Source: Sporosarcina sp. ZBG7A (GTDB lineage: Bacteria > Bacillota > Bacilli > Bacillales_A > Planococcaceae). From it: a stretch of DNA of 62,744 nucleotides. The position numbers and the translations under genes were made by a program. The notes below the pieces were generated by a model, which saw nothing but the letters and a program-made list of their open reading frames with translations, was not told the origin of the DNA and ran no database searches. Each line of letters opens with the position of its first letter. The first letter of the stretch is position 1. Of the stretch, positions 42,907 through 52,327 are shown one piece after another. The stretch spans positions 1 through 62,744 of the forward strand of contig NZ_JWIB01000046.1 in assembly GCF_000813425.1 (NCBI RefSeq), written 5' to 3'.

Positions 42907-44262
42907 ATGGAATCTTCTCTTCCTCAGGAAAGAAAATCATTCCGTTTTGCCAAGATTGTCATGCCGATTTTAATCACACAGGTTGCACTGTACTTAGTAA
43001 CATTCTTTGATATCCTTATGACCGGGAGATACAATACATACCATTTAGCCGGGGTAACGATTGGCTCATCGTTCTGGGTACCCGTTTATACAGGTCTTGC
43101 AGGAATCCTTATGGCGCTTACCCCGATTATTGCGCAACACGTCGGAGCTCGTCGGAGTGAGCATGTGCGACCGTCTGTTCAACAAGGTATCTATGTATCC
43201 GTTGCATTAGCAGCAGTCGTTTTTGGATTAATTCTTTTCGTATTCTTCCCAATTATCCGTACCATGTCACTCGAAGCACCAGTGAGTATTGTTGCGATTG
43301 ACTATTTAAAAGGGATGAGTGTCGGTCTTGCACCATTGTTCGCATATACCGTATTGCGATCGTTCTTCGATGCGCTCGGTTCTACTCGAGTGTCGATGTT
43401 CATTATCCTAATTTCCGCTCCCATCAACGTGTTATTGAACTACTTATTAATCTACGGTCATTTCGGCTTCCCTGAGCTGGGTGGAGCTGGCGCTGGGTAT
43501 GCTTCAGGAATTACATATTGGATTGTGTTTGCCATCGCCGGAGTAGTTGCAGTGACTGGTAAACCTTTTCAGAAATATGAGCTTATGAACCATTGGCAGT
43601 TGCCAAGTTGGTCATATTGGAAAGAGATTTTGTTCATTGGTGTACCGATTGGAATGTCCATTTTTATTGAGACCAGTATTTTTTCAGTCGTTACGTTATT
43701 GATGAGTTCTTATTCAACCGAAGTGATTTCTGCGCACCAAGTCGCACTAAACTTCACATCCTTGTTGTATATGATTCCACTTAGTATATCAATGGGTGCA
43801 ACCATACTAGTCGGACAGTCGATTGGCGCAGGTCAATCTAATGATGCGAAGAAGTATAGCTTGCTTGGCATTAGTTTTGCTGTGATTTTTAGCTTTATAG
43901 GCATCGCAATATTATTAGGATTCCGCGAACCAATCGCTTCGTTATACACGACAGACAAGTCAATCATTACATTGGCTTCCCAGTTTTTCATATTTGCATC
44001 GCTATTTCAGTTGTCGGACGCTGTTCAAGCACCCATACAAGGGGCGTTACGAGGTTACAAGGATGTCAACATCACATTCCTGATGGGCTTTATCTCCCTA
44101 TGGGTGATTGGACTTCCTGTTGGCTATGTATCAGCAACCTATACCGATCTTGGACCCTTTGGATTTTGGGTAGGTTTAATTGCCGGATTAACAGTTGGAG
44201 CAATTGCGTTAAGTATTAGACTAAGAGTTGTTCAGAAAAGACATGAACTTCAAGTGAAATAA
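42907..44262 (+). CDS. MATE-family efflux transporter
   Basis: 451 residues with twelve hydrophobic segments, ATG after AAAGGAGGG and an extended -10 element (TGATACAAT). The first helix region PILITQVALYLVTFFDILMT and the matching second-half motif fit multidrug and toxin extrusion (NorM/YojI-type) proteins, which expel drugs or metabolites using sodium or proton gradients. Substrate unknown. It diverges from murG. Confidence 0.88.
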   Translation: MESSLPQERKSFRFAKIVMPILITQVALYLVTFFDILMTGRYNTYHLAGVTIGSSFWVPVYTGLAGILMALTPIIAQHVGARRSEHVRPSVQQGIYVSVALAAVVFGLILFVFFPIIRTMSLEAPVSIVAIDYLKGMSVGLAPLFAYTVLRSFFDALGSTRVSMFIILISAPINVLLNYLLIYGHFGFPELGGAGAGYASGITYWIVFAIAGVVAVTGKPFQKYELMNHWQLPSWSYWKEILFIGVPIGMSIFIETSIFSVVTLLMSSYSTEVISAHQVALNFTSLLYMIPLSISMGATILVGQSIGAGQSNDAKKYSLLGISFAVIFSFIGIAILLGFREPIASLYTTDKSIITLASQFFIFASLFQLSDAVQAPIQGALRGYKDVNITFLMGFISLWVIGLPVGYVSATYTDLGPFGFWVGLIAGLTVGAIALSIRLRVVQKRHELQVK

Positions 44263-44302
44263 ATGAGTATTTTAGTTACATGAACGACTTCATATATAAA
44301 AA

Positions 44303-44343
44303 GGCTGTCCGGGAAAGTCATATTTCGACTTTTCCGGACAGCC
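44303..44343. terminator. Bidirectional terminator
   Basis: A 17-bp stem (GGCTGTCCGG at the outer end) with a 7-nt loop lies between the convergent MATE and CAP genes, with T-rich flanks. Confidence 0.85.
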
Positions 44344-44350
44344 CTTTATT

Positions 44351-45232
44351 TTATTTTTGTATGAATTGTTGTGTCCAATAGTTACCTTTTGCATCGTAAC
44401 CGATTCCAATGTGAGTGAAGCCAGGAGTCAAGATATTTTGACGGTGTCCAGGAGAATTCATCCATCCTTTGACGACTTCTTCTGCACTACGTTGTCCCAT
44501 TGCAATGTTTTCAGCAGCAGCACGGTACGTAATACCGTTCGCTTTCATCTGGTCAAACGGTGAGCCGTATGTTGGGCTCGTATGAGAAAAGTAATTTTTA
44601 GAAGCCATGTCTGCAGATTTTGCACGAGCAGTCTTCATTAATTTATCATCCATTTGAAGAGGTTTCAAACCTGCTTTTTGACGTTCTGCATTGGTAAGCG
44701 TCAAGACCGCTTTTTCGATTTGACTTGCAGAAACTTGTCCTTGACCCTGATCGGGTTTTTCTTCAGGTGTTGGATTAGTTGGTGGTGTCGGTTTTTCAAC
44801 TGGTGTATCTGGCTTTTCTACAGGTGTATCTGGTTTTTCAACTGGTGTATCTGGCTTTTCTACAGGTGTGTCCGGTTTTTCAACTGGCGTATCTGGCTTT
44901 TCTACAGGTGTGTCCGGTTTTTCAACTGGCGTATCTGGTTTTTCTACAGGTGTGTCCGGTTTTTCAACTGGCGTATCCGGCTTTTCTACAGGTTTCTCTT
45001 GTGGCTTAACATAGTGTTTCTTTAACCAACTAGCTAACCCATTGTAATAGGCTTGTAGATCCCCCTTGTTGTATTTGAGTTGTGTTGGGAGTTGGTGTAG
45101 ATTCCCCTCCACTGTAATTGTTTTTACTACTTTGTTAACTTGAGCAGAATCTAGAGTTGAAGCTTCTGCTTGGCTAGTGTTCGGCAATACGAGTGCCGAA
45201 CCGAGTAAGATGACTGCTATCGATTTTTTCAT
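44351..45232 (-). CDS. Secreted CAP-domain protein with PVEKPDT repeats
   Basis: 293 residues. A signal peptide (MKKSIAVILLGSALVLPNTS, cleaved near QAEA) leads into a region with KYNKGDLQAYYNG. Then come nine PVEKPDT heptads plus a tenth partial one, and a C-terminal CAP/SCP domain of about 120 residues (LTLTNAERQKAGLKPLQMDD, FSHTSPTYGSPFDQM, AAENIAMGQ, WMNSPGHRQNILTPGFTHIG). The domain is the YkwD type, with the conserved histidines of the putative active site. It is probably a secreted or wall-associated protein; the repeats form a rigid spacer. Confidence 0.87.
   Translation of the reverse strand: MKKSIAVILLGSALVLPNTSQAEASTLDSAQVNKVVKTITVEGNLHQLPTQLKYNKGDLQAYYNGLASWLKKHYVKPQEKPVEKPDTPVEKPDTPVEKPDTPVEKPDTPVEKPDTPVEKPDTPVEKPDTPVEKPDTPVEKPDTPVEKPTPPTNPTPEEKPDQGQGQVSASQIEKAVLTLTNAERQKAGLKPLQMDDKLMKTARAKSADMASKNYFSHTSPTYGSPFDQMKANGITYRAAAENIAMGQRSAEEVVKGWMNSPGHRQNILTPGFTHIGIGYDAKGNYWTQQFIQK
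44790..44999 (-). repeat. 21-bp tandem repeats coding PVEKPDT
   Basis: Ten 21-bp units. Two codon variants (units reading ggttttTCAAC and ggcttttCTACA on the plus strand) alternate, giving a 42-bp higher-order repeat. The array is inside the CAP-domain gene and in frame. Confidence 0.9.
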
Positions 45233-45426
45233 CTTGTACGCCTCCCTTCGAAACTATCGTAAACGAAGAAGGCTGACGGAAAACTGGAATACCTTGGAGA
45301 CATCCCCACTCCATATCTCGTAGACTAAGAAAAAAGAGTTCAAGAGTGAGTCCATTGGATATCTATGGATTTCGGATGAATTATTGGATATCAGATCGTG
45401 TTGACAAACCATTATAAAGCGTATAT

Positions 45427-46323
45427 TTAATCGTTCCAGTCAATCTGTTCAATGCCTTCCCCAATCATGACAAGGCGTTCAGGCATCTTTACATATTCGG
45501 GCATCCAATTAACCATGCCGTAAGCATATTGGAACAACATCGGATTTTTGACACCTTCAATAGGAATATATCCTTTCATACGATAAACGGTGTCCGGAAG
45601 TGATACAGTCCATGCTTCTACATCCTCTTTTTTTACAGGACGAGAAAACGAAATGACTTTCGATGAAAGTGGTAAATTCTTACCTGAGATGATCGGTTGT
45701 TGAGTAGATTTTTCAGCCGACAATGTTTTCTCGATGAATGAAAAATCCAATTTGCCTTGAACCGTCTGAACAATAGGTGCAGACGTGTTTAAGTTAGCAA
45801 GTTCCATAGATATTGTTGCTAATTGAGACTCAGTCACTAAGTCAGACTTGTTTAAAGCAATGATATGCGCGTGGCGAATTTGTTCCAACATTAATGAGTG
45901 AATTCTAGGTAAAAGCTCTTCACGATGGAGCCAGCGGGGTGCATCTGCCACTGTAACAATACCTTTTACTTGAAGTCGATCTGCAAATAAGGGTGAATAC
46001 ACCGCGTCCAGAGCTTCCACTGGATGTGCAGCGCCCGTAGTTTCAATTAGAATGACATCAATGCCTTCGTAGTCTTCCAATAGCGCTTGTAATTGCGCCT
46101 CTGTCTTTTCAGACCCCGTACAACAAATGCAACCACTCAATAATTCTTTCAACGGCACATCCCCAGATGCTGATACGGAATCTGAGTCCACTGGTAACTC
46201 CCCGAATTCATTCATCAAAACAGCCGGTTTTTTTCCAGCCGCTTTTAGTTGTGCAATTGAATGTAGAAGGAGCGAAGTTTTACCGCTCCCTAAGAAACCG
46301 CTATATAGATACACATCAATCAT
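45427..46323 (-). CDS. CobW/G3E-family GTPase, metallochaperone type
   Basis: 298 residues. Walker A is SGFLGSGKTS, the metal-binding motif is GCICC (residues 64-68), and the G4 motif is NKSD. COG0523 proteins of this type deliver a metal, often zinc, to target enzymes using GTP. The C-terminal domain is of the CobW_C type (SFSRPVKKEDVEAW). Target and metal are not deducible. No zinc-repressor site is apparent upstream. Single gene. Confidence 0.88.
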   Translation of the reverse strand: MIDVYLYSGFLGSGKTSLLLHSIAQLKAAGKKPAVLMNEFGELPVDSDSVSASGDVPLKELLSGCICCTGSEKTEAQLQALLEDYEGIDVILIETTGAAHPVEALDAVYSPLFADRLQVKGIVTVADAPRWLHREELLPRIHSLMLEQIRHAHIIALNKSDLVTESQLATISMELANLNTSAPIVQTVQGKLDFSFIEKTLSAEKSTQQPIISGKNLPLSSKVISFSRPVKKEDVEAWTVSLPDTVYRMKGYIPIEGVKNPMLFQYAYGMVNWMPEYVKMPERLVMIGEGIEQIDWND

Positions 46324-46346
46324 TACCTTCAGTCCTTTCTAGTAGA

Positions 46347-46380
46347 GAAGGCGCCCAATCCGGTTGGATTGGGCGCCTTC
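46347..46380 (-). terminator. Strong terminator
   Basis: GAAGGCGCCCAATCC and GGATTGGGCGCCTTC form a perfect 15-bp stem with a GGTT loop. It ends ctpA. Confidence 0.85.
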
Positions 46381-46383
46381 AGC

Positions 46384-47880
46384 TCATTTACCGATTTTGT
46401 CGACCACAACTTGTTTTGCTTTCAACAACTGTGGATCGTCTTTTTCGATTTTTTCACGGAGTTTGTTCATGAGACCAATTGCAGTATCTCCTGTCAAAAC
46501 ACCAGTTTCCTCAAGTTTAAGATCGGCTTGAAGTTTTTTTACAGCTTGTGTCATTGTTGCATCGAATAGGCCATCAACTTTCCCTACATCATACCCAACT
46601 GCTTTCAACATTTCTTTAGCAGTTTCAGTATTAGCGGAAACCCGTCCTTCTTTCATTTCTTCAGATGGGTCTAGGAAAGGCAACATCGCATAAGAAGGAT
46701 AGTCTACTTTCACATCTGGTTCAATTCCTTTTTTATGGATCCAATTGCCGTCCGGTGTCAACCATTTTGCAGTAGTGATTTTCAAATTGGAACCGTCTTT
46801 CATATCTAACGGAGATTGAACTGTACCTTTACCAAATGTTTTAATTCCTACAATCGGAGTGTCCGAGGATTCTTTTAAAGCACCCGCTAGAATTTCTGAT
46901 GCCGATGCACTTCCATCATCGACAACCAGAGCAACAGGAACTTCTACTTTTCGACCTTCAGATGCTGGATAGAGTACTGGTTTCTTACCTTTTTCTTCAG
47001 TTTGAAGGATTGTTTTTCCTTTGTCCAAGAATAGATCAGAAATTTTCAGAGCACCATCTAGGACACCGCCGGGATTTTGTCGGACATCGAGTACTAGCCC
47101 TTTCATTCCTTTGGCTTCCATATCGTCTAATGCTGTTAGTAACTCGTCGTACGTATGCTCCGAGAATGTTGTCATACGAATATGCGCAATTCCACCGTCT
47201 AGCATTTCTGCATAAACAGTTTCTACCGGAATGTCATCACGTTTTATTTTCACTTCGAAAGGTTCTGCTTTTTCTCCACGCTTGATCGTTAATGTAACGG
47301 TCGTCCCTTTTTCACCACGGATGAGCATGACAGCTTCTGAAGAAGACATGCCTTGAATGCTTTTACCATCGACCGCTTGAATCAGGTCGTTCGGCAACAA
47401 GCCTTCTTTTTCAGCAGGTGAATTTTTTATTGGGGAAACAACTTTGATATAGCCGTCCGCTTCTTGGATCTCAGCACCGATACCTTGGAAGCTTGATGAA
47501 ATATTCTCCATCAGATGTTCAGTCTCTTCTGTATTCAAGTAATCTGAATACGGATCATCTAAAGCATCTACCATCCCATTTATCGCGCCATCCAATACAG
47601 CTTTGTCGTCAATATCTTCAAAATATTTTTTCTTAATTTCGTCATACGCGTCATAAAACTTTTGGAATTCCTGACGATCGTTTTTTTGAGGACTTACCAC
47701 TTCGACAACTTTGTCATCACCAAACGTAAGTGCAAAAAACGTAATTCCTGCAGTAAGAATGACTAATGTGAAAATCAACATGACGAATGAGAACGGCTTG
47801 ATCTTAAAATATCGATTGTGAGCAGGATGTTGTTCCGGCTCTGGTGGCCGGTTTTGCTCTTTTTGTTCATTTTCGTCCAT
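46384..47880 (-). CDS. ctpA: C-terminal processing peptidase CtpA (S41)
   Basis: 498 residues from the ATG at 47880 (an upstream GTG is weaker). A single membrane helix (about 30-52) anchors it. An N-terminal DPYSDYLN segment precedes a PDZ domain (GIGAEIQEADGYIKVVSPI and LLPNDLIQAVDGKSIQGM). The S41 catalytic core has DGSASASE (Ser nucleophile) and the lysine in GIKTFGKGT. The C-terminal peptidoglycan-binding domain (ETAKEMLKAVGYDVG, DGLFDATMTQAVKKLQ) matches B. subtilis CtpA. It cleaves proteins near the wall. Confidence 0.9.
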   Translation of the reverse strand: MDENEQKEQNRPPEPEQHPAHNRYFKIKPFSFVMLIFTLVILTAGITFFALTFGDDKVVEVVSPQKNDRQEFQKFYDAYDEIKKKYFEDIDDKAVLDGAINGMVDALDDPYSDYLNTEETEHLMENISSSFQGIGAEIQEADGYIKVVSPIKNSPAEKEGLLPNDLIQAVDGKSIQGMSSSEAVMLIRGEKGTTVTLTIKRGEKAEPFEVKIKRDDIPVETVYAEMLDGGIAHIRMTTFSEHTYDELLTALDDMEAKGMKGLVLDVRQNPGGVLDGALKISDLFLDKGKTILQTEEKGKKPVLYPASEGRKVEVPVALVVDDGSASASEILAGALKESSDTPIVGIKTFGKGTVQSPLDMKDGSNLKITTAKWLTPDGNWIHKKGIEPDVKVDYPSYAMLPFLDPSEEMKEGRVSANTETAKEMLKAVGYDVGKVDGLFDATMTQAVKKLQADLKLEETGVLTGDTAIGLMNKLREKIEKDDPQLLKAKQVVVDKIGK

Positions 47881-47925
47881 TCGCGATCCCACTTTCTACT
47901 TCTTAATACGTATATAGTCGAAAAA

Positions 47926-47949
47926 GGGCCGCTAACTGGCTGGCGGCCC
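47926..47949 (-). terminator. Terminator hairpin
   Basis: GGGCCGC and GCGGCCC pair and are followed by TTTTTCG on the minus strand. It ends deoD, upstream of ctpA. Confidence 0.75.
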
Positions 47950-47957
47950 CATTTGGA

Positions 47958-48662
47958 TTATTCCTGAATAGCGGCTTCTAGAGCAACTTCTATCATTTCG
48001 TTGAACGTTGTTTGACGTTCTTCAGAAGTTGTTGCTTCACCTGTCAGAATATGATCGCTTACTGTAAGAACAGAAAGAGCTTGGCAACCATGCTTTGCAG
48101 CAAGAGTATACAATGCAGCCGTTTCCATCTCTACAGCTAGAACTCCATAAGAAGCAAGCTTCTCGTGTTCTGCGTGCTCGTTGTAGAAAAAGTCTTCAGT
48201 GAAAACATTTCCTACTTGCAGGTGTAAACCTTTCTCTTTACCTGCGTTATAAGCTTTCAAAAGCAAATCGAAGTTTGCTGTTGGAGCATAGTCCACATCG
48301 TTGAAGAACGTGCGGTTAATTGGAGAATTTGTTGTCGCACTTTGAGCAAGGATGACGTCACGTACTTTCACGTCTTTTTGAATAGCACCACAAGTTCCAA
48401 CGCGAATCAGTTTCTTCACGCCAAATTCTTGCATTAGTTCAGTCGTGTAAATTGAAATCGATGGAACACCCATTCCAGTTCCTTGAACAGAAATACGCTT
48501 TCCTTTGTACGTTCCTGTGTAACCGAACATATTACGAACTTCGTTGTATTGGACTACATCTTCAAGGAATGTTTCTGCAATATACTTCGCGCGGAGAGGA
48601 TCTCCAGGAAGTAGGATCGTATCGGCGACATCGCCTTTTTTCGCATTAATATGTATACTCAT
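47958..48662 (-). CDS. deoD: Purine nucleoside phosphorylase, DeoD type
   Basis: 234 residues, the normal length of hexameric DeoD. Signatures include [12 protein letters not shown] (phosphate and base pocket), [11 protein letters not shown], and the ending VETAALY with the conserved [11 protein letters not shown]. It cleaves purine nucleosides with phosphate to base and ribose 1-phosphate. It is followed by a terminator and then ctpA. Confidence 0.95.
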   Translation of the reverse strand: MSIHINAKKGDVADTILLPGDPLRAKYIAETFLEDVVQYNEVRNMFGYTGTYKGKRISVQGTGMGVPSISIYTTELMQEFGVKKLIRVGTCGAIQKDVKVRDVILAQSATTNSPINRTFFNDVDYAPTANFDLLLKAYNAGKEKGLHLQVGNVFTEDFFYNEHAEHEKLASYGVLAVEMETAALYTLAAKHGCQALSVLTVSDHILTGEATTSEERQTTFNEMIEVALEAAIQE

Positions 48663-48714
48663 CTCTACATAGCACCTCTTTTTTCATTTTCTGTACTTAT
48701 CATACAGTTAAACA

Positions 48715-48740
48715 GGCGGTATTGCAACGGTTCCACCGCC
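48715..48740 (-). terminator. Possible terminator
   Basis: GGCGGT and ACCGCC form a 6-bp stem with a 14-nt loop, followed by TTT on the minus strand. It lies between yozE and deoD. Confidence 0.45.
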
Positions 48741-48743
48741 CGA

Positions 48744-48965
48744 TTAAAGGAATCGATCTTCGAAATGACGATACAGTTCGTCAAACAGAACTGAAGGCAT
48801 TTGTGGATCGGCTTTTTCTTCAATATAGCGTGACAACGTATCGAAAGAACGTTCATACCTTGGAAAACTTTGATCCTTAAACATGCTTTCAGCAAATATA
48901 GAATGTGAATCGTTTTTTTCGCCACCACGATAGGACAAAACAAATTGATAAAAAGAGCGGTCCAT
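48744..48965 (-). CDS. yozE: YozE-family protein (UPF0346)
   Basis: 73 residues from the ATG at 48965, seven bases after GGGGG. The sequence (SFYQFVLSYRGGEKNDSHSI, FAESMFKDQSFPRYERSFD, TLSRYIEEKADPQMPSVLF) is the short helical YozE/SAM-like domain. Cytoplasmic, role unknown. It lies 16 bp downstream of msrB in the same direction, so it may be part of the msrA-msrB operon. Confidence 0.85.
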   Translation of the reverse strand: MDRSFYQFVLSYRGGEKNDSHSIFAESMFKDQSFPRYERSFDTLSRYIEEKADPQMPSVLFDELYRHFEDRFL

Positions 48966-48981
48966 CCGCGGACCCCCTTTC

Positions 48982-49404
48982 TTATTGGAATTGAGCTTTG
49001 TAGTCGCCCAGACCTTCTTCTTCGAATTTTTCAACAGGTACAAAACGAAGAGCTGCTGAGTTAATGCAGTAACGAGTTCCCGCTTCCCCAGGACCATCCG
49101 GGAAGACATGTCCTAAATGCGAGTCTGCTGTTTTGCTGCGTACTTCAGTTCTACGCATTCCATGTGTAGTGTCGAAGTGCTCAGTCACTTCTTCTTTTTC
49201 AATGGGTTTTGTAAAACTTGGCCACCCACATCCCGCATCATACTTATCTTTTGAACTGAATAGAGGTTCTCCTGAAACAATGTCTACATAGATTCCATTT
49301 TCAAAATGGTTGTCGAACTCATTACGGAATGGAGGTTCAGTTCCTTGTTCCTGTGTGACATGATATTGCATTTCGGTTAATCGATTTTTCAAATCCTCTT
49401 TCAT
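48982..49404 (-). CDS. msrB: Peptide methionine (R)-sulfoxide reductase MsrB
   Basis: 140 residues from the ATG at 49404. The fold region [10 protein letters not shown] and the catalytic cysteine in [11 protein letters not shown] are clear. The two CxxC zinc motifs of many MsrBs are absent. It reduces the R form of oxidised methionine. It starts 2 nt after msrA, so both are translated from one message. Confidence 0.93.
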   Translation of the reverse strand: MKEDLKNRLTEMQYHVTQEQGTEPPFRNEFDNHFENGIYVDIVSGEPLFSSKDKYDAGCGWPSFTKPIEKEEVTEHFDTTHGMRRTEVRSKTADSHLGHVFPDGPGEAGTRYCINSAALRFVPVEKFEEEGLGDYKAQFQ

Positions 49405-49406
49405 GA

Positions 49407-49928
49407 TCACTCACTCCAATTCTCTGATTTAAATCGTTCTCTACCAGACCCAACTGAATAGCGCTTATAATGTCCTGGATTTTTCTTATAATAATCTTGA
49501 TGCCCCTCTTCTGCCAAATAAAACGGTTTAGCAGGTAGAATTTCAGTAGCTATGGACTTCGAAAATTTTCCTGACTGTTCTAGTTCAAGCTTAGATTGTT
49601 CAGCTTCTTTCTGTTGCTCAGCTGAATGATAAAAAATTGCGGTTCGGTACGACTCCCCACGATCGAAAAATTGTCCCCCACTATCTGTGGGGTCAATCTG
49701 ACGCCAAAAGATATCCAATAATTCTTGATATGAAATGACTTCGTTGTCAAATTCAATTTGAACCGCTTCTCGATGACCTGTTGTTTCTGAACAGACAAGT
49801 TCATAAGATGGGTTCGGCACGTCTCCGCCAGTATAGCCGGAGACAACTGAATAGACACCATCGTACTTATGAAACGGCTTTACCATACACCAAAAACAGC
49901 CACCCGCAAACGTTGCATATTTCTTCAT
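49407..49928 (-). CDS. msrA: Peptide methionine (S)-sulfoxide reductase MsrA
   Basis: 173 residues from the ATG at 49928 (AAGGAG 11 bases upstream). The catalytic motif GGCFWCM has the nucleophilic Cys11 and a second Cys14. Downstream [21 protein letters not shown] and HQDYYKKNP match MsrA. It reduces the S form of oxidised methionine in proteins. First gene of the msrA-msrB operon; the ypmS gene ends 15 bp upstream. Confidence 0.93.
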   Translation of the reverse strand: MKKYATFAGGCFWCMVKPFHKYDGVYSVVSGYTGGDVPNPSYELVCSETTGHREAVQIEFDNEVISYQELLDIFWRQIDPTDSGGQFFDRGESYRTAIFYHSAEQQKEAEQSKLELEQSGKFSKSIATEILPAKPFYLAEEGHQDYYKKNPGHYKRYSVGSGRERFKSENWSE

Positions 49929-49943
49929 GACGTAAACCACTCC

Positions 49944-50522
49944 TTATTTTTTGAGGATGGATACTTCAAGTAAGATTTCATCCTTTTCTAGGTTGAACGA
50001 TTTTGCACGCACCGATACATCCTTCGCAACTGGTACTTTCGATAAATCAATGAAAAGCTCTTCTTCTTTTGGTCGAACCATCATCCAAGAAGGCAACTTA
50101 ACGGAATCCCGTAAAACCTTTAAAACAGTTGATGGTGGAATGTTTAATTGACCCAATTCCATGGAAGACTGTTTTAATATCAAATTCCCATCTTTTTGCA
50201 CGATGGGATCAAAATGCATAATAACTGGTAGCGTAAAGGAAAACACTGTTAGCTCTGAATAAAGGATTACGTCATCCTTCACTTTCATTTGAACAGGTAA
50301 TTCTTCACCTTTCATAGCTTCACGGATATACGTATTTGCAATTCCTTCAAAATCCTTTTTTGTCGTACGGACTGTAAGGATATTAGCATCGCCTTTTTCG
50401 ATCACTTCTGCTTCAGGTAACGGCTCTGAGCTCCCCGCAGAACCTAATAAAAAGAGAACACCTGCAAATCCTGCTGCTACCATTCCTGATAATGTGAAAA
50501 AAGCAATTTTCCATCGGTTCAA
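49944..50522 (-). CDS. ypmS: YpmS-family membrane protein
   Basis: 192 residues from the TTG at 50522, eight bases after AGGAG. An N-terminal membrane helix (WKIAFFTLSGMVAAGFAGVL) is followed by an extracytoplasmic domain with KKDFEGIANTYI and VFSFTLPVIMHFDP as in YpmS, which in Bacillales accompanies YpmR. It is 11 bp downstream of ypmR. Function unknown; the pair sits at the outer membrane face. Confidence 0.85.
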   Translation of the reverse strand: MNRWKIAFFTLSGMVAAGFAGVLFLLGSAGSSEPLPEAEVIEKGDANILTVRTTKKDFEGIANTYIREAMKGEELPVQMKVKDDVILYSELTVFSFTLPVIMHFDPIVQKDGNLILKQSSMELGQLNIPPSTVLKVLRDSVKLPSWMMVRPKEEELFIDLSKVPVAKDVSVRAKSFNLEKDEILLEVSILKK

Positions 50523-50533
50523 GCGATCATCTC

Positions 50534-51352
50534 CTACCTGTCCATTTCCCCTTGGAACAGTTCTTGCAAACCACAATCCTCCAAGTATTTCATATAGCGT
50601 TCTTCCATCAACGTATAGCCTTGTGCATTCGGATGAAAAAAGTCTGTATGATAGACAATATTTGTATTTTCTTCAAACAAATCTGCGACGGGTACAAAAC
50701 AGCTATTGCCGTCCAATTCGATCCTTGTTTCAATTGCCGCATTCCAATCATCAATGATGTCGTCAAATTCTTTTACCTCGTCGGTAATAAGTAATATTGG
50801 ATTATATAACCCTGACATGACAATAGGTGCATCCGGATTGAGGGCTCGAATTGTTCCAAAAATCTTATCTAGCCGTTCTTCGTACTTGCCGAGTTCTTTA
50901 TAAAAAGGTTTTGTCTTCAACTTAAACAAATTGGCTTTTAATACTTTCATAATATCATTTCCGCCAATAGTAATGAATATTACGTCTGCGTCTTCAATTG
51001 AAGCCTGAATATCAGCTTCCTCAAGCTGTTGGGCAAGCTGGTCACTTCGACGACCTCGTTTTGCCAAGTTTTCCGTTTCCACGAAAGAAATACCTTCCCA
51101 TTCAGTCAGATCTGAAGCTACCCGTTCAAAATAACCGCCCTTTTTCATTTCATCTCCTACACCTTGTGTCAATGAATCTCCCAGTCCCACAACGTGTAAC
51201 GACTTCGGCACAAAATTAGTTGGGATATCCCAATTGGAAAACTCTATGTCTCGTCTTTCCGTAAAAGGCTCTGCATTATTTCTGAACACCTGATCACATC
51301 CCGTTAGTACCAATGAGAAGGCAAGTAAAATTATCCATGCTCTTCTTCTCAT
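50534..51352 (-). CDS. ypmR: YpmR-type GDSL/SGNH hydrolase lipoprotein
   Basis: 272 residues. Signal peptide with lipobox LTGC (Cys 19). SGNH blocks: block I VVGLGDSLTQG (Ser nucleophile), block II/III with TIGGND (oxyanion Gly and Asn), and block V DFFHPNAQGY (Asp and His of the triad). A secreted, lipid-anchored esterase or lipase-like hydrolase. Followed by ypmS. A probable wall- or lipid-active enzyme of unknown substrate. Confidence 0.9.
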   Translation of the reverse strand: MRRRAWIILLAFSLVLTGCDQVFRNNAEPFTERRDIEFSNWDIPTNFVPKSLHVVGLGDSLTQGVGDEMKKGGYFERVASDLTEWEGISFVETENLAKRGRRSDQLAQQLEEADIQASIEDADVIFITIGGNDIMKVLKANLFKLKTKPFYKELGKYEERLDKIFGTIRALNPDAPIVMSGLYNPILLITDEVKEFDDIIDDWNAAIETRIELDGNSCFVPVADLFEENTNIVYHTDFFHPNAQGYTLMEERYMKYLEDCGLQELFQGEMDR

Positions 51353-51414
51353 TTTTAAGTTTCCTCATTTCCTTTATATTATCAGACTCATGAATTACCA
51401 ATAGAGTCATGTTC

Positions 51415-52254
51415 TCATTCAGTGTAGTACATAAAACCGATTGCGCCTGCTCCGGTGTGCGTACTGACAATAGGTGAGGTGAACGAAAACCTTATATCAG
51501 TGAAACCACTTTCTTCGATTAGACGTTTCAATGGTTCTGCCATTGCTAAACCGTGTGCATGGGAAATCCCTACACCTTTCACTATTTTCCCCGCTGTATC
51601 TTCTTTAAACGAGGTGAAAAGTTGTGCGGCAACTTGCTTATGACTTCTCGCTTTGCCAACAGGCGTATAGACACCATCCTGAAGAGAGGCAATTGGTTTA
51701 ATGTTAAGTAACGATCCAATGACAGCTTTCCCCTTACCAATACGACCACCTTTAACAAGATTATCTAATTTGTCAACGACTACATAAAGCATTGTTTTAG
51801 ATCGTACTTCGTTCAAATGTTGAACAATTTCATCCATCTTTTTCCCAAGCTGCGCTAATTTAGCTGCCTCAATCACTTGAAAAGATAATGCATGTGAAAT
51901 ATATCGGGAATCGATGACTGTAACAGGAGTCTCTGTCATCTCAGCAGCCGCTTCCGCTGATTTTACAGTTCCACTCATTCCGCCCGTCATATGGATGGAA
52001 ATCACTTCACTCCCATCTTTACCGAGTTCATCGTATAACTCCGTAAAGATACCTGATGAAGGTTGAGAGCTCTTTGGCAACTCTTTTGCCGCCGCCATCT
52101 TTTCTAGAAATTCCAGTGGTTTGATGTCGATTTGATCTTGATAGATATCTCCGTCAATATGAATGGATAGAGGGACAACTTGAATCCCGTATTTTTTAAT
52201 TTCTTCTTCTGATAAATCTGCTGTTGAATCTGTTACGATTTTGATTTTGCTCAT
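51415..52254 (-). CDS. DegV-family fatty-acid-binding protein
   Basis: 279 residues from the ATG at 52254 after GAGGAGAG. The DegV fold is clear: IKIVTDSTADLSEEEIKKYG, a PLSIHIDG segment, KSSQPSSGIF, SIHMTGGMSGTVKSA and the C-terminal ISHAHG and STHTGAGAIG. The protein binds one fatty acid; FakB proteins of this family present it to the kinase FakA. Whether it works with a FakA here cannot be told. Single gene. Confidence 0.88.
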   Translation of the reverse strand: MSKIKIVTDSTADLSEEEIKKYGIQVVPLSIHIDGDIYQDQIDIKPLEFLEKMAAAKELPKSSQPSSGIFTELYDELGKDGSEVISIHMTGGMSGTVKSAEAAAEMTETPVTVIDSRYISHALSFQVIEAAKLAQLGKKMDEIVQHLNEVRSKTMLYVVVDKLDNLVKGGRIGKGKAVIGSLLNIKPIASLQDGVYTPVGKARSHKQVAAQLFTSFKEDTAGKIVKGVGISHAHGLAMAEPLKRLIEESGFTDIRFSFTSPIVSTHTGAGAIGFMYYTE

Positions 52255-52327
52255 GTCATTCTCTCCTCTGTCAGTGGAAACCATGTTTCTATTTTAGTAT
52301 AATGAACGAAAAGGAGGCTTTTCGCCA

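Noticed and set aside
44790..44999. CRISPR or intergenic satellite
   Set aside because: The units are 21 bp, in frame and code for PVEKPDT inside a secreted protein.
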